Assembly (NCBI GenBank): GCA_017410165.1
Contig: JAFQRH010000017.1
Location: 1-64,000 of the forward strand
DNA length: 64,000 nt
Direction of reading: 5' to 3'
Source of the DNA: Alistipes sp.
GTDB lineage: Bacteria > Bacteroidota > Bacteroidia > Bacteroidales > Rikenellaceae
Of this stretch, positions 35,114 through 43,750 are shown piece after piece (within the stretch, counting starts at the first letter, position 1; the number at the start of each line of letters is the position of its first letter). The notes below the pieces were generated by a model, which had not been told where the DNA came from, did not search any database, and was given only the letters and a program-made list of their open reading frames with translations. The position numbers were made by a program, and so were the translations under genes.

Positions 35114-36427
35114 CTATTTTCCGATTGCGTAGTACGAAAAGTTTTGCGAAGTGAGTTCGTGGCGGTCGTATATATTGCGACCATCAACCACCACGCGATT
35201 GCGCATCAGGCGCGATAGCGTTGTCCACGACGGTATGCGGAACTGTTTCCACTCGGTGACCAGCAGCAGTGCATCGGCATCCGTTGCCGCCTCGTACATA
35301 TCGTTGCAGTACTCGACGCTGTCACCCACACGGCGACGGCACTCCCCCATCGCTATCGGGTCATAGACCCGCACGCGGCAACCCGCAGCAAGCAGTCGCT
35401 CGATAAGCACCAACGACGGTGCTTCGCGCATATCGTCCGTCTCCGGCTTAAACGACAAGCCCCACATCGCAACCAACTTACCCTGCAACGCACCCTCGAA
35501 GTGTGCCGAGAGTTTATCGAAGAGTATCGATTTCTGGCGTTCGTTCACCGCCTCAACCGCCTCCAAAACCTGCATTCGACAACCATTCTGCTCGGCTGTC
35601 TTTATCAGTGCCTTGACATCCTTCGGAAAGCACGAGCCGCCATATCCGCAGCCCGGATAGAGGAACTTGCGACCTATGCGCGTATCGGCACCGATGCCCT
35701 TGCGCACCATATCGACATCCGCACCCACCTTATCGCACAGGTTGGCGATATCGTTCATAAACGAGATGCGGGTTGCAAGCATCGAATTGGCTGCATATTT
35801 TATCATCTCGGCCGACGGGATATCGGTAAAAATCATACGCTCGCCGCTGAGCATAAACGGCTTATAGAGGCGAGCCATAATCTTTCGTGCACGCTCGCTA
35901 TCCGTTCCGACAACCACGCGGTCGGGCGTCATAAAGTCGCTGATGGCAGCACCCTCTTTGAGGAACTCCGGATTGGATGCCACGTCGAACTCCACGCTCT
36001 CGCCTCTGCGCTCCAACTCGGCAGCAATCACCGCCTTTATCGCCTGTGCCGTACCCACCGGCACGGTCGATTTTGTTACGAGTATCGTATATTTTCGGAT
36101 ATTTTCGCCAAAGGTCTTTGCCACCGCCTTCACATACTTCAAATCTGCCGAGCCATCCTCGTCGGGCGGCGTACCGACTGCCGAGAATACCACCTCCACG
36201 TCGTGCAGGCAGTCGCGCAAATCGGTCGTAAAGTGCAGACGTCCCGCCTCCGAATTACGCTTGACCAACTCTTCGAGTCCCGGCTCGTAGATTGGAATCT
36301 CGCCACGGCACAAACGCTCAATCTTCTCTCTATCGACATCCACACAGGTCACGTCGATACCCATCTCCGAGAAGCACGCTCCCGAGACCAAACCAACGTA
36401 TCCCGTTCCTACAATCGCAATCTTCAT
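35114..36427 (-). CDS. ugd: UDP-glucose 6-dehydrogenase
   Basis: 437 residues. Oxidises UDP-glucose to UDP-glucuronate with two NAD+. The N-terminal GTGYVGLVSGACF is the NAD loop, TKSTVPVGTA and ASNPEFLKEG are family motifs, and the catalytic Cys lies in GYGGSCFPKDVKAL. The product suggests an acidic uronic residue in the polysaccharide. First biosynthetic gene after the antiterminator. Confidence 0.96.
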   Translation of the reverse strand: MKIAIVGTGYVGLVSGACFSEMGIDVTCVDVDREKIERLCRGEIPIYEPGLEELVKRNSEAGRLHFTTDLRDCLHDVEVVFSAVGTPPDEDGSADLKYVKAVAKTFGENIRKYTILVTKSTVPVGTAQAIKAVIAAELERRGESVEFDVASNPEFLKEGAAISDFMTPDRVVVGTDSERARKIMARLYKPFMLSGERMIFTDIPSAEMIKYAANSMLATRISFMNDIANLCDKVGADVDMVRKGIGADTRIGRKFLYPGCGYGGSCFPKDVKALIKTAEQNGCRMQVLEAVEAVNERQKSILFDKLSAHFEGALQGKLVAMWGLSFKPETDDMREAPSLVLIERLLAAGCRVRVYDPIAMGECRRRVGDSVEYCNDMYEAATDADALLLVTEWKQFRIPSWTTLSRLMRNRVVVDGRNIYDRHELTSQNFSYYAIGK

Positions 36428-36514
36428 ATTTTTCGATATAATTTTCTCTAATTTTGAATCCTTTTCCTGACCGCTTCCTTATCGCTTCTTTGTCGCTTTC
36501 TTTCCGCGATGCGG

Positions 36515-37063
36515 CTATTTTGCATTCACGCGCTCGACCATCGCCGCCGGCAATATCGGTGCAGCCACCGCTGCCACGCCCTCGATTTTGACCACCACAC
36601 GACGAACTCTTCCGCCCATCACCTTCGCCAGTACGCCCTCTGCGCCCTCAAATACGCCCGCCGTAATGCGCACCCTCTCGCCACAAGCCAAATCGACACT
36701 CTCCGGCGCAAGAAACGCAACGCGCTCATCGTCACTGCCGGCAATCGCCACAAACGAGCGCATCTGCTCATCCGGCACGACCATAATCTGTCGTCGTTCA
36801 TCCTGCACGTGCATCACGTAGCGCAGGTAGGGCAGCGAAAATTGTTTGATTTCGTCTATCCGCTCGCGGGTCGAGCGAACAAAAATATAGTTGTGCAGCA
36901 TCGCTTGTGCTTTGGCACATCGCCGACCGGCAGCATTTGTGCGATAGACCGTTCTGGTCGGCACGAAACTTTCGATGTTTTTTTCGTCAAAAAATCGCTT
37001 AGCAATCAATTCGCGCTGATAGGTCACACGCAAAACATACCATTGTTCGACACTCTCCGACAT
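36515..37063 (-). CDS. UpxY-type NusG-like transcription antiterminator
   Basis: 182 residues. The N-terminal NGN domain begins WYVLRVTYQRELIAKRFF, with the conserved FVPTRTVYR and HNYIFVRST. The C-terminal KOW domain includes ERVRITAGVFEGAEGVLAKV. UpxY proteins promote elongation through the leader of their own capsule operon in Bacteroides. It is the first gene of the operon after a roughly 170-nt leader, fitting that role. The usual UpxZ partner gene, which would inhibit other loci, is absent here. Confidence 0.9.
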   Translation of the reverse strand: MSESVEQWYVLRVTYQRELIAKRFFDEKNIESFVPTRTVYRTNAAGRRCAKAQAMLHNYIFVRSTRERIDEIKQFSLPYLRYVMHVQDERRQIMVVPDEQMRSFVAIAGSDDERVAFLAPESVDLACGERVRITAGVFEGAEGVLAKVMGGRVRRVVVKIEGVAAVAAPILPAAMVERVNAK

Positions 37064-37239
37064 CAGATTTTTCTACTCTTTTCGCCTTACTCATTTCAGC
37101 ACGGCGCACAACTTGGGGACATCGATACCAACATAACACAGTCAGCACCAATCACTTACACGTATTTAATACGCTTTATTCTCTGTTCTCTACCCTCCAC
37201 CACTCATCGCGCACAGGCGCACGAGCGCTTCGAGTGATG

Positions 37240-37270
37240 CAAATATAGGGAAAATTATTTGGATAATCAA
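37240..37270 (-). promoter_or_regulatory. Promoter of the polysaccharide operon
   Basis: TTGA (complement of 37267-37270), 19 nt, then TATATTTG (complement of 37240-37247). The -7 is perfect, the -33 has one mismatch. The start would leave a leader of about 170 nt before the UpxY-type gene, where antitermination could act. I saw no inverted repeats marking an invertible promoter. Confidence 0.65.
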
Positions 37271-37329
37271 GACAAAACGCCACAATTTACCCACAATATA
37301 GGCAAATGGCAAATCTTTACGCCCGATTT

Positions 37330-39144
37330 TTACACTTCGGGCGTAAGCATAACTTTCAAGACAGCACTCCTCACAGCACGCAGTTTTACGACAAAACCAA
37401 CACGACACGTCCCTTTATTCGGAGCATCGTAATCATGCGGAGGGTCATTAGACAAGATGAATGGCTCGACGCCGCGCGGGGCAACTGCCTCAATGCGCAA
37501 TCGTCGTCCACCCGATTGTAGCAGTATCGTACGACGATTTACGATGGTTGCCTCCGCAGGCGTACACATCACCCATCGCAAAGAGCACGCGCGCTCCGCC
37601 GTAACGTCATCCTCGACGGTTACGCACCCCTGCCCGTCTATGGTGATTGTTCGCTCGGCACGACTCAACCCATCGAGCACCGAACTCATATCAAACGTCG
37701 CACCATATCGCATCGGCGAATCATAAACCTCGACCATCTTCGCCTTACCGGCGCACAGATGCTTCGCATCATCGACCGAAAGAGTCGAGTGCGAAAGGTT
37801 ATTGATACGGAAAACGTCCCAACGTTGGGACTCTTGCGTCATACCCCAAAGCTTCACGCCGCGCGATTCGAGCGAATAGTAGTTTTGCGAGCCAAGGTCG
37901 CACGACCAACGCACCCCTCCCCACTCATAGATAAACGAACCGGCATCCATATGAGCGTGCGAAATCGAAGACGATCCACCCTTTGCCGCGAGATAAACAT
38001 CGTCAGAAGAGTCCCAACCACCACGATAAACAAAGAGCGGTTGCTTGCCATCAGCATACCAAAAATTTCGCTGTGGAGGTGCAACACTACTCATATCGCA
38101 ACGCGCCAAAAACAATATTGCCACAGACAAGAAACGTCGCTCCATAATGCGCAAATCGTCTTGTTTCAGCGACTCTGTTTCACGATAAATCAAACCCATA
38201 TTGTGGCACTCATCGGCAAACCACGCAAGCAGCAAATTCTGCACAGGACGACTATTTCCACAATCAGAAAAATTAAACGCCCGACCGGATGGCGCAACCA
38301 TATAATTCATAAAATCAGCCGATTGCAGAAAACCGGCAGACTTCTCCAAACCTCGACTATCACCCAACGCCGTACGCAACGCTTCAATCATCAACACCTG
38401 ATACCACGTTCCGTAACTCCAATACGAATAACCCTCGGGATAGACTCCTGCAGGAGCATACGGCTTCAATCCGAGCACAATCGAAGAAAGCGACTTTTCG
38501 ACTATTTTCGCAGCCAACTCCGGCTCGCGGTCGGCAATCGCCAACGCACCCATCACAAAACCACCATTACAGACCTGATTCCAATTATTCGCACGCTTAT
38601 AAAACCACATTTGACTCTCTTTTTCGGCGCCGAGCAACCCTTTATTGATTATGGCCTGCTCAATTATGTGCCGACTCTGCTCCGGTAGCCAATCGTAGAG
38701 CCAATCATAACCCAATGCCAATGCAGCCGTCATCTCGCCAACATCCAGAAAATGAGATGGATTCCAATCCTCAAAAGCCGACGCTGCAAGCATCTCTGCC
38801 TCGGCCCGTGCAGCATACTCCGCATCGCCCGTCAGCAGGTAGGCCAGCGAGCAGTTCCACACACGCTCCAACACTTCGCGCGAAACACTGAGCAATCGTT
38901 TGCCGGTCTTTTCGCGGCGACACACCGGAGCATCCATAATCCGCTCAACGCGCCGGAGCAGATAGTCCCACAGACGCTCCACACCCGGCTCGTTCTGCAA
39001 GGCAAGATGTACACGCTGCACATCGCCCTCGCGCAAAATAAGGCGCGGATGCAACGGGAGTGACTGCATTTGCTGCGGAGAGAGTGGCTGTGCCGAGAGA
39101 TTCACACAGAAAATCAGGGCAAAAATTATAGCGAGTTTTCTCAT
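37330..39144 (-). CDS. Heparinase II/III-family protein
   Basis: 604 residues from MRKLAIIFALIFCVNLSAQ; a longer frame upstream is excluded because the promoter lies in it (39164-39195). Signal peptide ends after about 19 residues, so it is periplasmic or secreted. The N-terminal alpha/alpha toroid (residues 30-350, with NNWNQVCNGG and an APAGVYPEGYSYWSYG motif) and C-terminal beta-sandwich with SISHAHMDAGSF are those of PL-type lyases cutting uronate-containing polysaccharides. It lies next to a locus with UDP-glucuronate synthesis, but is under its own promoter. Confidence 0.88.
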   Translation of the reverse strand: MRKLAIIFALIFCVNLSAQPLSPQQMQSLPLHPRLILREGDVQRVHLALQNEPGVERLWDYLLRRVERIMDAPVCRREKTGKRLLSVSREVLERVWNCSLAYLLTGDAEYAARAEAEMLAASAFEDWNPSHFLDVGEMTAALALGYDWLYDWLPEQSRHIIEQAIINKGLLGAEKESQMWFYKRANNWNQVCNGGFVMGALAIADREPELAAKIVEKSLSSIVLGLKPYAPAGVYPEGYSYWSYGTWYQVLMIEALRTALGDSRGLEKSAGFLQSADFMNYMVAPSGRAFNFSDCGNSRPVQNLLLAWFADECHNMGLIYRETESLKQDDLRIMERRFLSVAILFLARCDMSSVAPPQRNFWYADGKQPLFVYRGGWDSSDDVYLAAKGGSSSISHAHMDAGSFIYEWGGVRWSCDLGSQNYYSLESRGVKLWGMTQESQRWDVFRINNLSHSTLSVDDAKHLCAGKAKMVEVYDSPMRYGATFDMSSVLDGLSRAERTITIDGQGCVTVEDDVTAERACSLRWVMCTPAEATIVNRRTILLQSGGRRLRIEAVAPRGVEPFILSNDPPHDYDAPNKGTCRVGFVVKLRAVRSAVLKVMLTPEV

Positions 39145-39163
39145 TCTTGTCATTTTATTCAAA

Positions 39164-39195
39164 CAAATATAGTAATTTTGTGACAAAATGTCAAA
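39164..39195 (-). promoter_or_regulatory. Promoter of the heparinase-like gene with operator-like palindromes
   Basis: TTTG (complement of 39192-39195), 20 nt, TATATTTG (complement of 39164-39171): a perfect consensus. The spacer contains the odd palindrome ATTTTGTGACAAAAT at 39175-39189. Confidence 0.7.
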
Positions 39196-39216
39196 CCCGA
39201 CTGACATAATTGTCAG
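39181..39216. promoter_or_regulatory. Paired TGACA-N3/4-TGTCA palindromes upstream of groES
   Basis: TGACA-AAA-TGTCA at 39181-39193 and TGACA-TAAT-TGTCA at 39202-39215 lie about 21 bp apart centre to centre, two helical turns on the same face. They sit between the divergent heparinase and groES genes and overlap the heparinase -33 box. A dimeric regulator could bind here; it is not identified. Confidence 0.5.
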
Positions 39217-39324
39217 CCACACGGTTTTGGCACACCTGTTGAATAAACAGTTGCAGACGCAGACAACAGCGCAAACAAAAAAAACGCAAACGAAGTTAAA
39301 TAACATAAAAAAAAGCAAAAAACA

Positions 39325-39597
39325 ATGAACGTAAAACCATTATCGGACAGAGTTCTCGTACTGCCTAATCCGGCAGAGGAGAAGACCGCCGGAGGTCTCA
39401 TCATTCCGGACACCGCAAAAGAGAAGCCGCTCGCAGGCAAAGTTGTTGCCGCAGGCCCCGGCACGGCAGAGGTAAAGATGGAGGTCAAGGAGGGCGACCA
39501 GGTACTCTACGGCAAGTATGCCGGCACGGAGATTAACGTCGAGGGCACAACCTACCTCATTCTCAAACAGTCGGAGATTTTGGCGGTTATCGAGTAG
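39325..39597 (+). CDS. groES: Co-chaperonin GroES (cpn10)
   Basis: 90 residues, typical length. GroES caps the GroEL ring during ATP-driven protein folding. The N-terminal [31 protein letters not shown] carries the mobile loop and the C-terminal [27 protein letters not shown] closes the family motif. No TAnnTTTG box is seen within 80 bases upstream. It is 44 bases from groEL. Confidence 0.97.
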   Translation: MNVKPLSDRVLVLPNPAEEKTAGGLIIPDTAKEKPLAGKVVAAGPGTAEVKMEVKEGDQVLYGKYAGTEINVEGTTYLILKQSEILAVIE

Positions 39598-39617
39598 TCG
39601 CCGTAGAAAAAGTTTAA

Positions 39618-41276
<1,659 letters not shown>

Positions 41277-41333
41277 TCCGCACCGATATATTCCGACTTT
41301 GGCACATCATCCGCCAAAGTCCACTTCAAACAC

Positions 41334-41361
41334 CTACCCCTGCCACGACAGGCAGGGGTAG
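41334..41361 (+). terminator. Rho-independent terminator of groESL
   Basis: A perfect 11-bp stem (CTACCCCTGCC at 41334-41344 with 41351-41361) and 6-nt loop, followed by TTATTTATATA. It lies 58 bases after the groEL stop. Confidence 0.75.
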
Positions 41362-41415
41362 TTATTTATATACATACCAAATTATATAGCCCACTGCAAA
41401 CAAGTTTGCGGGGAA

Positions 41416-41509
41416 GGTGGAAGATGGGATTGACTCGCTCATCGCTCGTCGTTCCCTTCCGCTCGCCGCGGAGGCACTTCCAAAGTTTGAGTGGAAGATG
41501 GGATTCGAA
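41416..41509. repeat. Two partial copies of the tRNA-His 3' end
   Basis: 41416-41431 repeats 16 bases and 41491-41509 repeats 19 bases of the 3' part of the tRNA-His gene (at 41707-41726), all in the same orientation. Duplicated tRNA 3' ends are what tyrosine-recombinase elements leave as attachment sites; no integrase is present now. 41510-41672 between these and the tRNA holds no gene but includes an inverted repeat. Confidence 0.65.
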
Positions 41510-41616
41510 GGGCGAAGCCCTCGCGAGGATACCTTTGAAAATAAATATCATTATCCTCGCAACCCACAAAACAACACTCCATCTTTCACACTGCAAGTCA
41601 GAGCGCAGAATGCGCT

Positions 41617-41670
41617 TTTATTGTATGATGTCGGGGGCTGCTTGCAGGCACAAGAACATCATACAATAAA
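41617..41670. repeat. Perfect 15-bp inverted repeat next to tRNA-His
   Basis: TTTATTGTATGATGT at 41617-41631 and its exact complement at 41656-41670 enclose 24 bases. It may be a terminator, or the end of a lost mobile element. Confidence 0.6.
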
Positions 41671-41695
41671 AAAAGCGAGGTCGAAAACCTCGCTT
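41666..41695 (-). terminator. Terminator of tRNA-His
   Basis: On the minus strand the 8-bp stem AAGCGAGG/CCTCGCTT (41688-41695 with 41673-41680) is followed by a run of T. It stands 12 bases after the tRNA 3' end. Confidence 0.7.
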
Positions 41696-41706
41696 CTGAC
41701 TTGAAG

Positions 41707-41780
41707 GGTGGAAGATGGGATTCGAACCCACGACCTTAGGAACCACAATCCTCTACTCTAACCAGCTGAGCTACATCCAC
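41707..41780 (-). tRNA. tRNA-His (anticodon GTG)
   Basis: Read on the minus strand, a full cloverleaf: acceptor GTGGATG paired with CTTCCAC (one T-T mismatch), D-arm with AGCTCAGCTGGTTAGAG, anticodon loop TTGTGGT giving GTG, and T-arm GTGGGTTCGAATCCCAT. The preceding base at 41781 is G on this strand, the G-1 typical of tRNA-His, opposite C73 at 41707. CCA is not encoded. Confidence 0.95.
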
Positions 41781-41958
41781 CATTTAGACCCGTTGGCGAA
41801 AACTCGCTTCCGAATCGGTGTGCAAATGTAATACAGATTTTCGTCTCTGCCAAACATTTCGCCATTTTTTTACCACAAACCCGTTTTTTGCACCAGCACG
41901 AAAGGGTGCACACCCCGAAACTATCGCCAATCAACCGCCTATTTTTCGCAAAAAACGC

Positions 41959-41989
41959 TTGACAAGCGGTCTCGATTGTTGTATATTTG
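41959..41989 (+). promoter_or_regulatory. Promoter upstream of the small coiled-coil protein
   Basis: TTGA (41959-41962), 19 nt, TATATTTG (41982-41989): strong -7 and near-consensus -33. The gene start lies about 240 nt downstream, so the transcript has an unusually long leader. 41990-42232 holds no convincing reading frame on the plus strand. Confidence 0.6.
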
Positions 41990-42232
41990 CACCATACAAC
42001 AGGCAGACGTTCGCTCTGCCGACAAACAATAATCCAAACATTCTCACGCAAGGCGGCGCACTCGCCACAAGTGCATTTTTCGTTATCTGCATCCACCGCA
42101 CAGCCGATGGTTGCGCCTTCGTGCAACGTGCGCCCACCACACCACGCACAAAACAGCACAACGCCAAGCATCAGCGCGCAAAACATCTTACCACATTTAA
42201 TTTAATTACAAACCCAAAAAACATCAAAACAA

Positions 42233-42892
42233 ATGACACGATTTTTATTTCTCTACTCTCTGCTCGCCACCATCATAATCCTTACGGCGGGCAACGCTCT
42301 ACTGCGCGAGAACGACCGACTACGCCAAAATCAGGAGACGCTGACCGACGAAGTCATCCTCTACCGCACAAAACACGGCGAGGCAGCCGCCTCGGTGCAG
42401 GAGTTACGCTTGCGGTGTGGCGAATTTGAGCAGATGCACGCCGCCGACCTCGAACGCATCCGCCAACTCGGAGTGCGCCTACGCCGTTTGGAGTCCGTAG
42501 CGCAGGCGACAACCTCGACCAACATCTCATTGCAGGCACCCGTACGCGACACGGTCATCATCAGCGACACACTTCTGCGCCCTACGCTGCGAGTGGATGC
42601 TCAACGCGGCGTGCTCGCCTCGCTCGAAAGGATTCCCGTACGCGACACCGTTGCACAATTCAGATGGAGCGACCCTTGGGTCAGCATCCGTGGGCGCATC
42701 ACTCGCGACAGCGTCGAGTGCGACATCCACAGCACCGACACCTTGCGACAAATCGTCCATCGTATTCCGCGTCGTTTTCTCGGCATACCCTACGGCACGC
42801 GCGCCTTGCGGCAGGAGATTGTATCGTCCAACCCCCACACCACCATTGTTTACAGCGAGTATATCACTATCGCCCGCCGCCGTCGCCGATAA
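42233..42892 (+). CDS. Small membrane-anchored coiled-coil protein (DUF6549/spanin-like)
   Basis: 219 residues. One N-terminal membrane helix (FLFLYSLLATIIILTAG, residues 4-20), then a long charged helix likely to be coiled coil (about 24-90), then a beta-rich C-terminus (QFRWSDPWVSIRGRI) ending in RRRRR. The layout resembles inner-membrane spanin-type proteins and the DUF6549 proteins of Bacteroidales prophage regions. I cannot confirm the family. Position beside a scarred tRNA gene makes a prophage or element leftover plausible. Confidence 0.55.
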   Translation: MTRFLFLYSLLATIIILTAGNALLRENDRLRQNQETLTDEVILYRTKHGEAAASVQELRLRCGEFEQMHAADLERIRQLGVRLRRLESVAQATTSTNISLQAPVRDTVIISDTLLRPTLRVDAQRGVLASLERIPVRDTVAQFRWSDPWVSIRGRITRDSVECDIHSTDTLRQIVHRIPRRFLGIPYGTRALRQEIVSSNPHTTIVYSEYITIARRRRR

Positions 42893-42933
42893 AAAAAAGG
42901 CGTGTCTAAAAAGTTTTTTAGACACGCCTTTTT
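42893..42933. terminator. Bidirectional hairpin terminator
   Basis: A long stem built on GGCGTGTCTAAAAA with its complement, flanked by runs of A and T on both sides, lies between two convergent genes. It forms the left end of the dispersed repeat. Confidence 0.75.
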
Positions 42934-42934
42934 T

Positions 42935-43055
42935 GTTAGAAGTTGTATAACAAGAGGGATCAAGGATTGCGTAGCCCGAAAAAGCGCAGTTTACTCGGCG
43001 TAAATGAGCTTTTGAGGGCAAGCGTAACGCAGAAATCACCTTGCGAGACGGCTTC
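42935..43055. repeat. Dispersed intergenic repeat, copy 2
   Basis: Shares the 22-base block (42935-42956) and the 89-base block (42967-43055) with the copy at 11010-11210, but lacks the 90-base middle. Both copies are attached to a hairpin terminator at a gene end. Confidence 0.75.
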
Positions 43056-43075
43056 ACGTTATGCTACGCGCGACA

Positions 43076-43555
43076 CTATCTCTGCGGAGCACCGTGTGGA
43101 GCATCGCCACCCGGCGCACCACCCTGCTGCGGCGGACGCTGTGGGCGTTGCCTCTCGACAAGGAAAATCTTGGAGAGTTGCTCGGGTGTCAGGTAGTCCT
43201 TAAATACGCGCGTGTACTCCTTCTTGCAGGCGATAACATCGGCGTCGGCGTTGAGTTGTGCCATCACAAGGCGGAAAGCCACCTTTTCGTCAATCTCCTG
43301 ACCTTCATACGAACTCATATACTGCTTCAAGCCCTTGCGGATACCGGAGATTTCGCGCTGATAGGCCAGATAGACCGGAGCAAACTTCTCGGCCTGCTCG
43401 TCGGTGAGTTGCAACGACTCCTTGATGCGCTCGATACGCTTTGAAGGGTTTTGGTGTTTGCCGCTATCGCCACCCTGCGGATGGCCCATAGGCGGTTGTG
43501 CCGACACGACGCTCACTGCAAATGCGGCACACAATATCAAAAAAAGCTGTCTCAT
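43076..43555 (-). CDS. Spy/CpxP-like periplasmic protein
   Basis: About 159 residues from MRQLFLILCAAFAVSVVSAQ, which gives a clean signal peptide; a longer frame is possible but carries the promoter. Two LTxxQ-like motifs typical of Spy/CpxP chaperones are seen: LQLTDEQAEKFAPVY and YLTPEQLSKIF. The C-terminus is rich in Pro, Gln and Gly. The likely job is helping periplasmic protein folding, but this is family-based only. It is divergent from rarA. Confidence 0.75.
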   Translation of the reverse strand: MRQLFLILCAAFAVSVVSAQPPMGHPQGGDSGKHQNPSKRIERIKESLQLTDEQAEKFAPVYLAYQREISGIRKGLKQYMSSYEGQEIDEKVAFRLVMAQLNADADVIACKKEYTRVFKDYLTPEQLSKIFLVERQRPQRPPQQGGAPGGDAPHGAPQR

Positions 43556-43594
43556 TTCGGTTAAGTTTTTTGAAAGTTTCTCTATTACATTACG

Positions 43595-43624
43595 CAAATA
43601 TACAAATTTTTTACGACTCTCCAA
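43595..43624 (-). promoter_or_regulatory. Promoter of the Spy-like gene
   Basis: TATATTTG on the minus strand (43595-43602) is a perfect -7; the -33 is TTGG (43621-43624) at 18 nt. The leader is about 35 nt. Confidence 0.5.
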
Positions 43625-43698
43625 CTCCGCACGCAATCATCCCGCACAAACCCAAGCGGAGCAATCGGCAAGATTTTCGCACGCAATCACTCCCCAAA

Positions 43699-43731
43699 TT
43701 GTACAACACAAAGAAAAATTCGTTATCTTTG
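43699..43731 (+). promoter_or_regulatory. Promoter of rarA
   Basis: TTGT (43699-43702), 21 nt, TATCTTTG (43724-43731). The start of the transcript would lie near 43738, favouring the second ATG (43751) as the rarA start. Confidence 0.55.
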
Positions 43732-43750
43732 AGGGATAATTATGCGTATT

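Noticed and set aside
37064..37329. Invertible capsule promoter
   Set aside because: No inverted repeats flanking the promoter and no nearby serine or tyrosine recombinase were found.
39225..39244. Sigma-54-like promoter before groES (TTGGCAC-N5-TTGA)
   Set aside because: The -12 element has GA instead of GC and no upstream enhancer site or activator is near; probably chance.
41758..42186. Minus-strand frame with a hydrophobic start and Cys-rich centre (NVEALA-like idea)
   Set aside because: It runs through tRNA-His and lies opposite a strong plus-strand promoter; the N-terminus has no proper signal and the family motif is absent.
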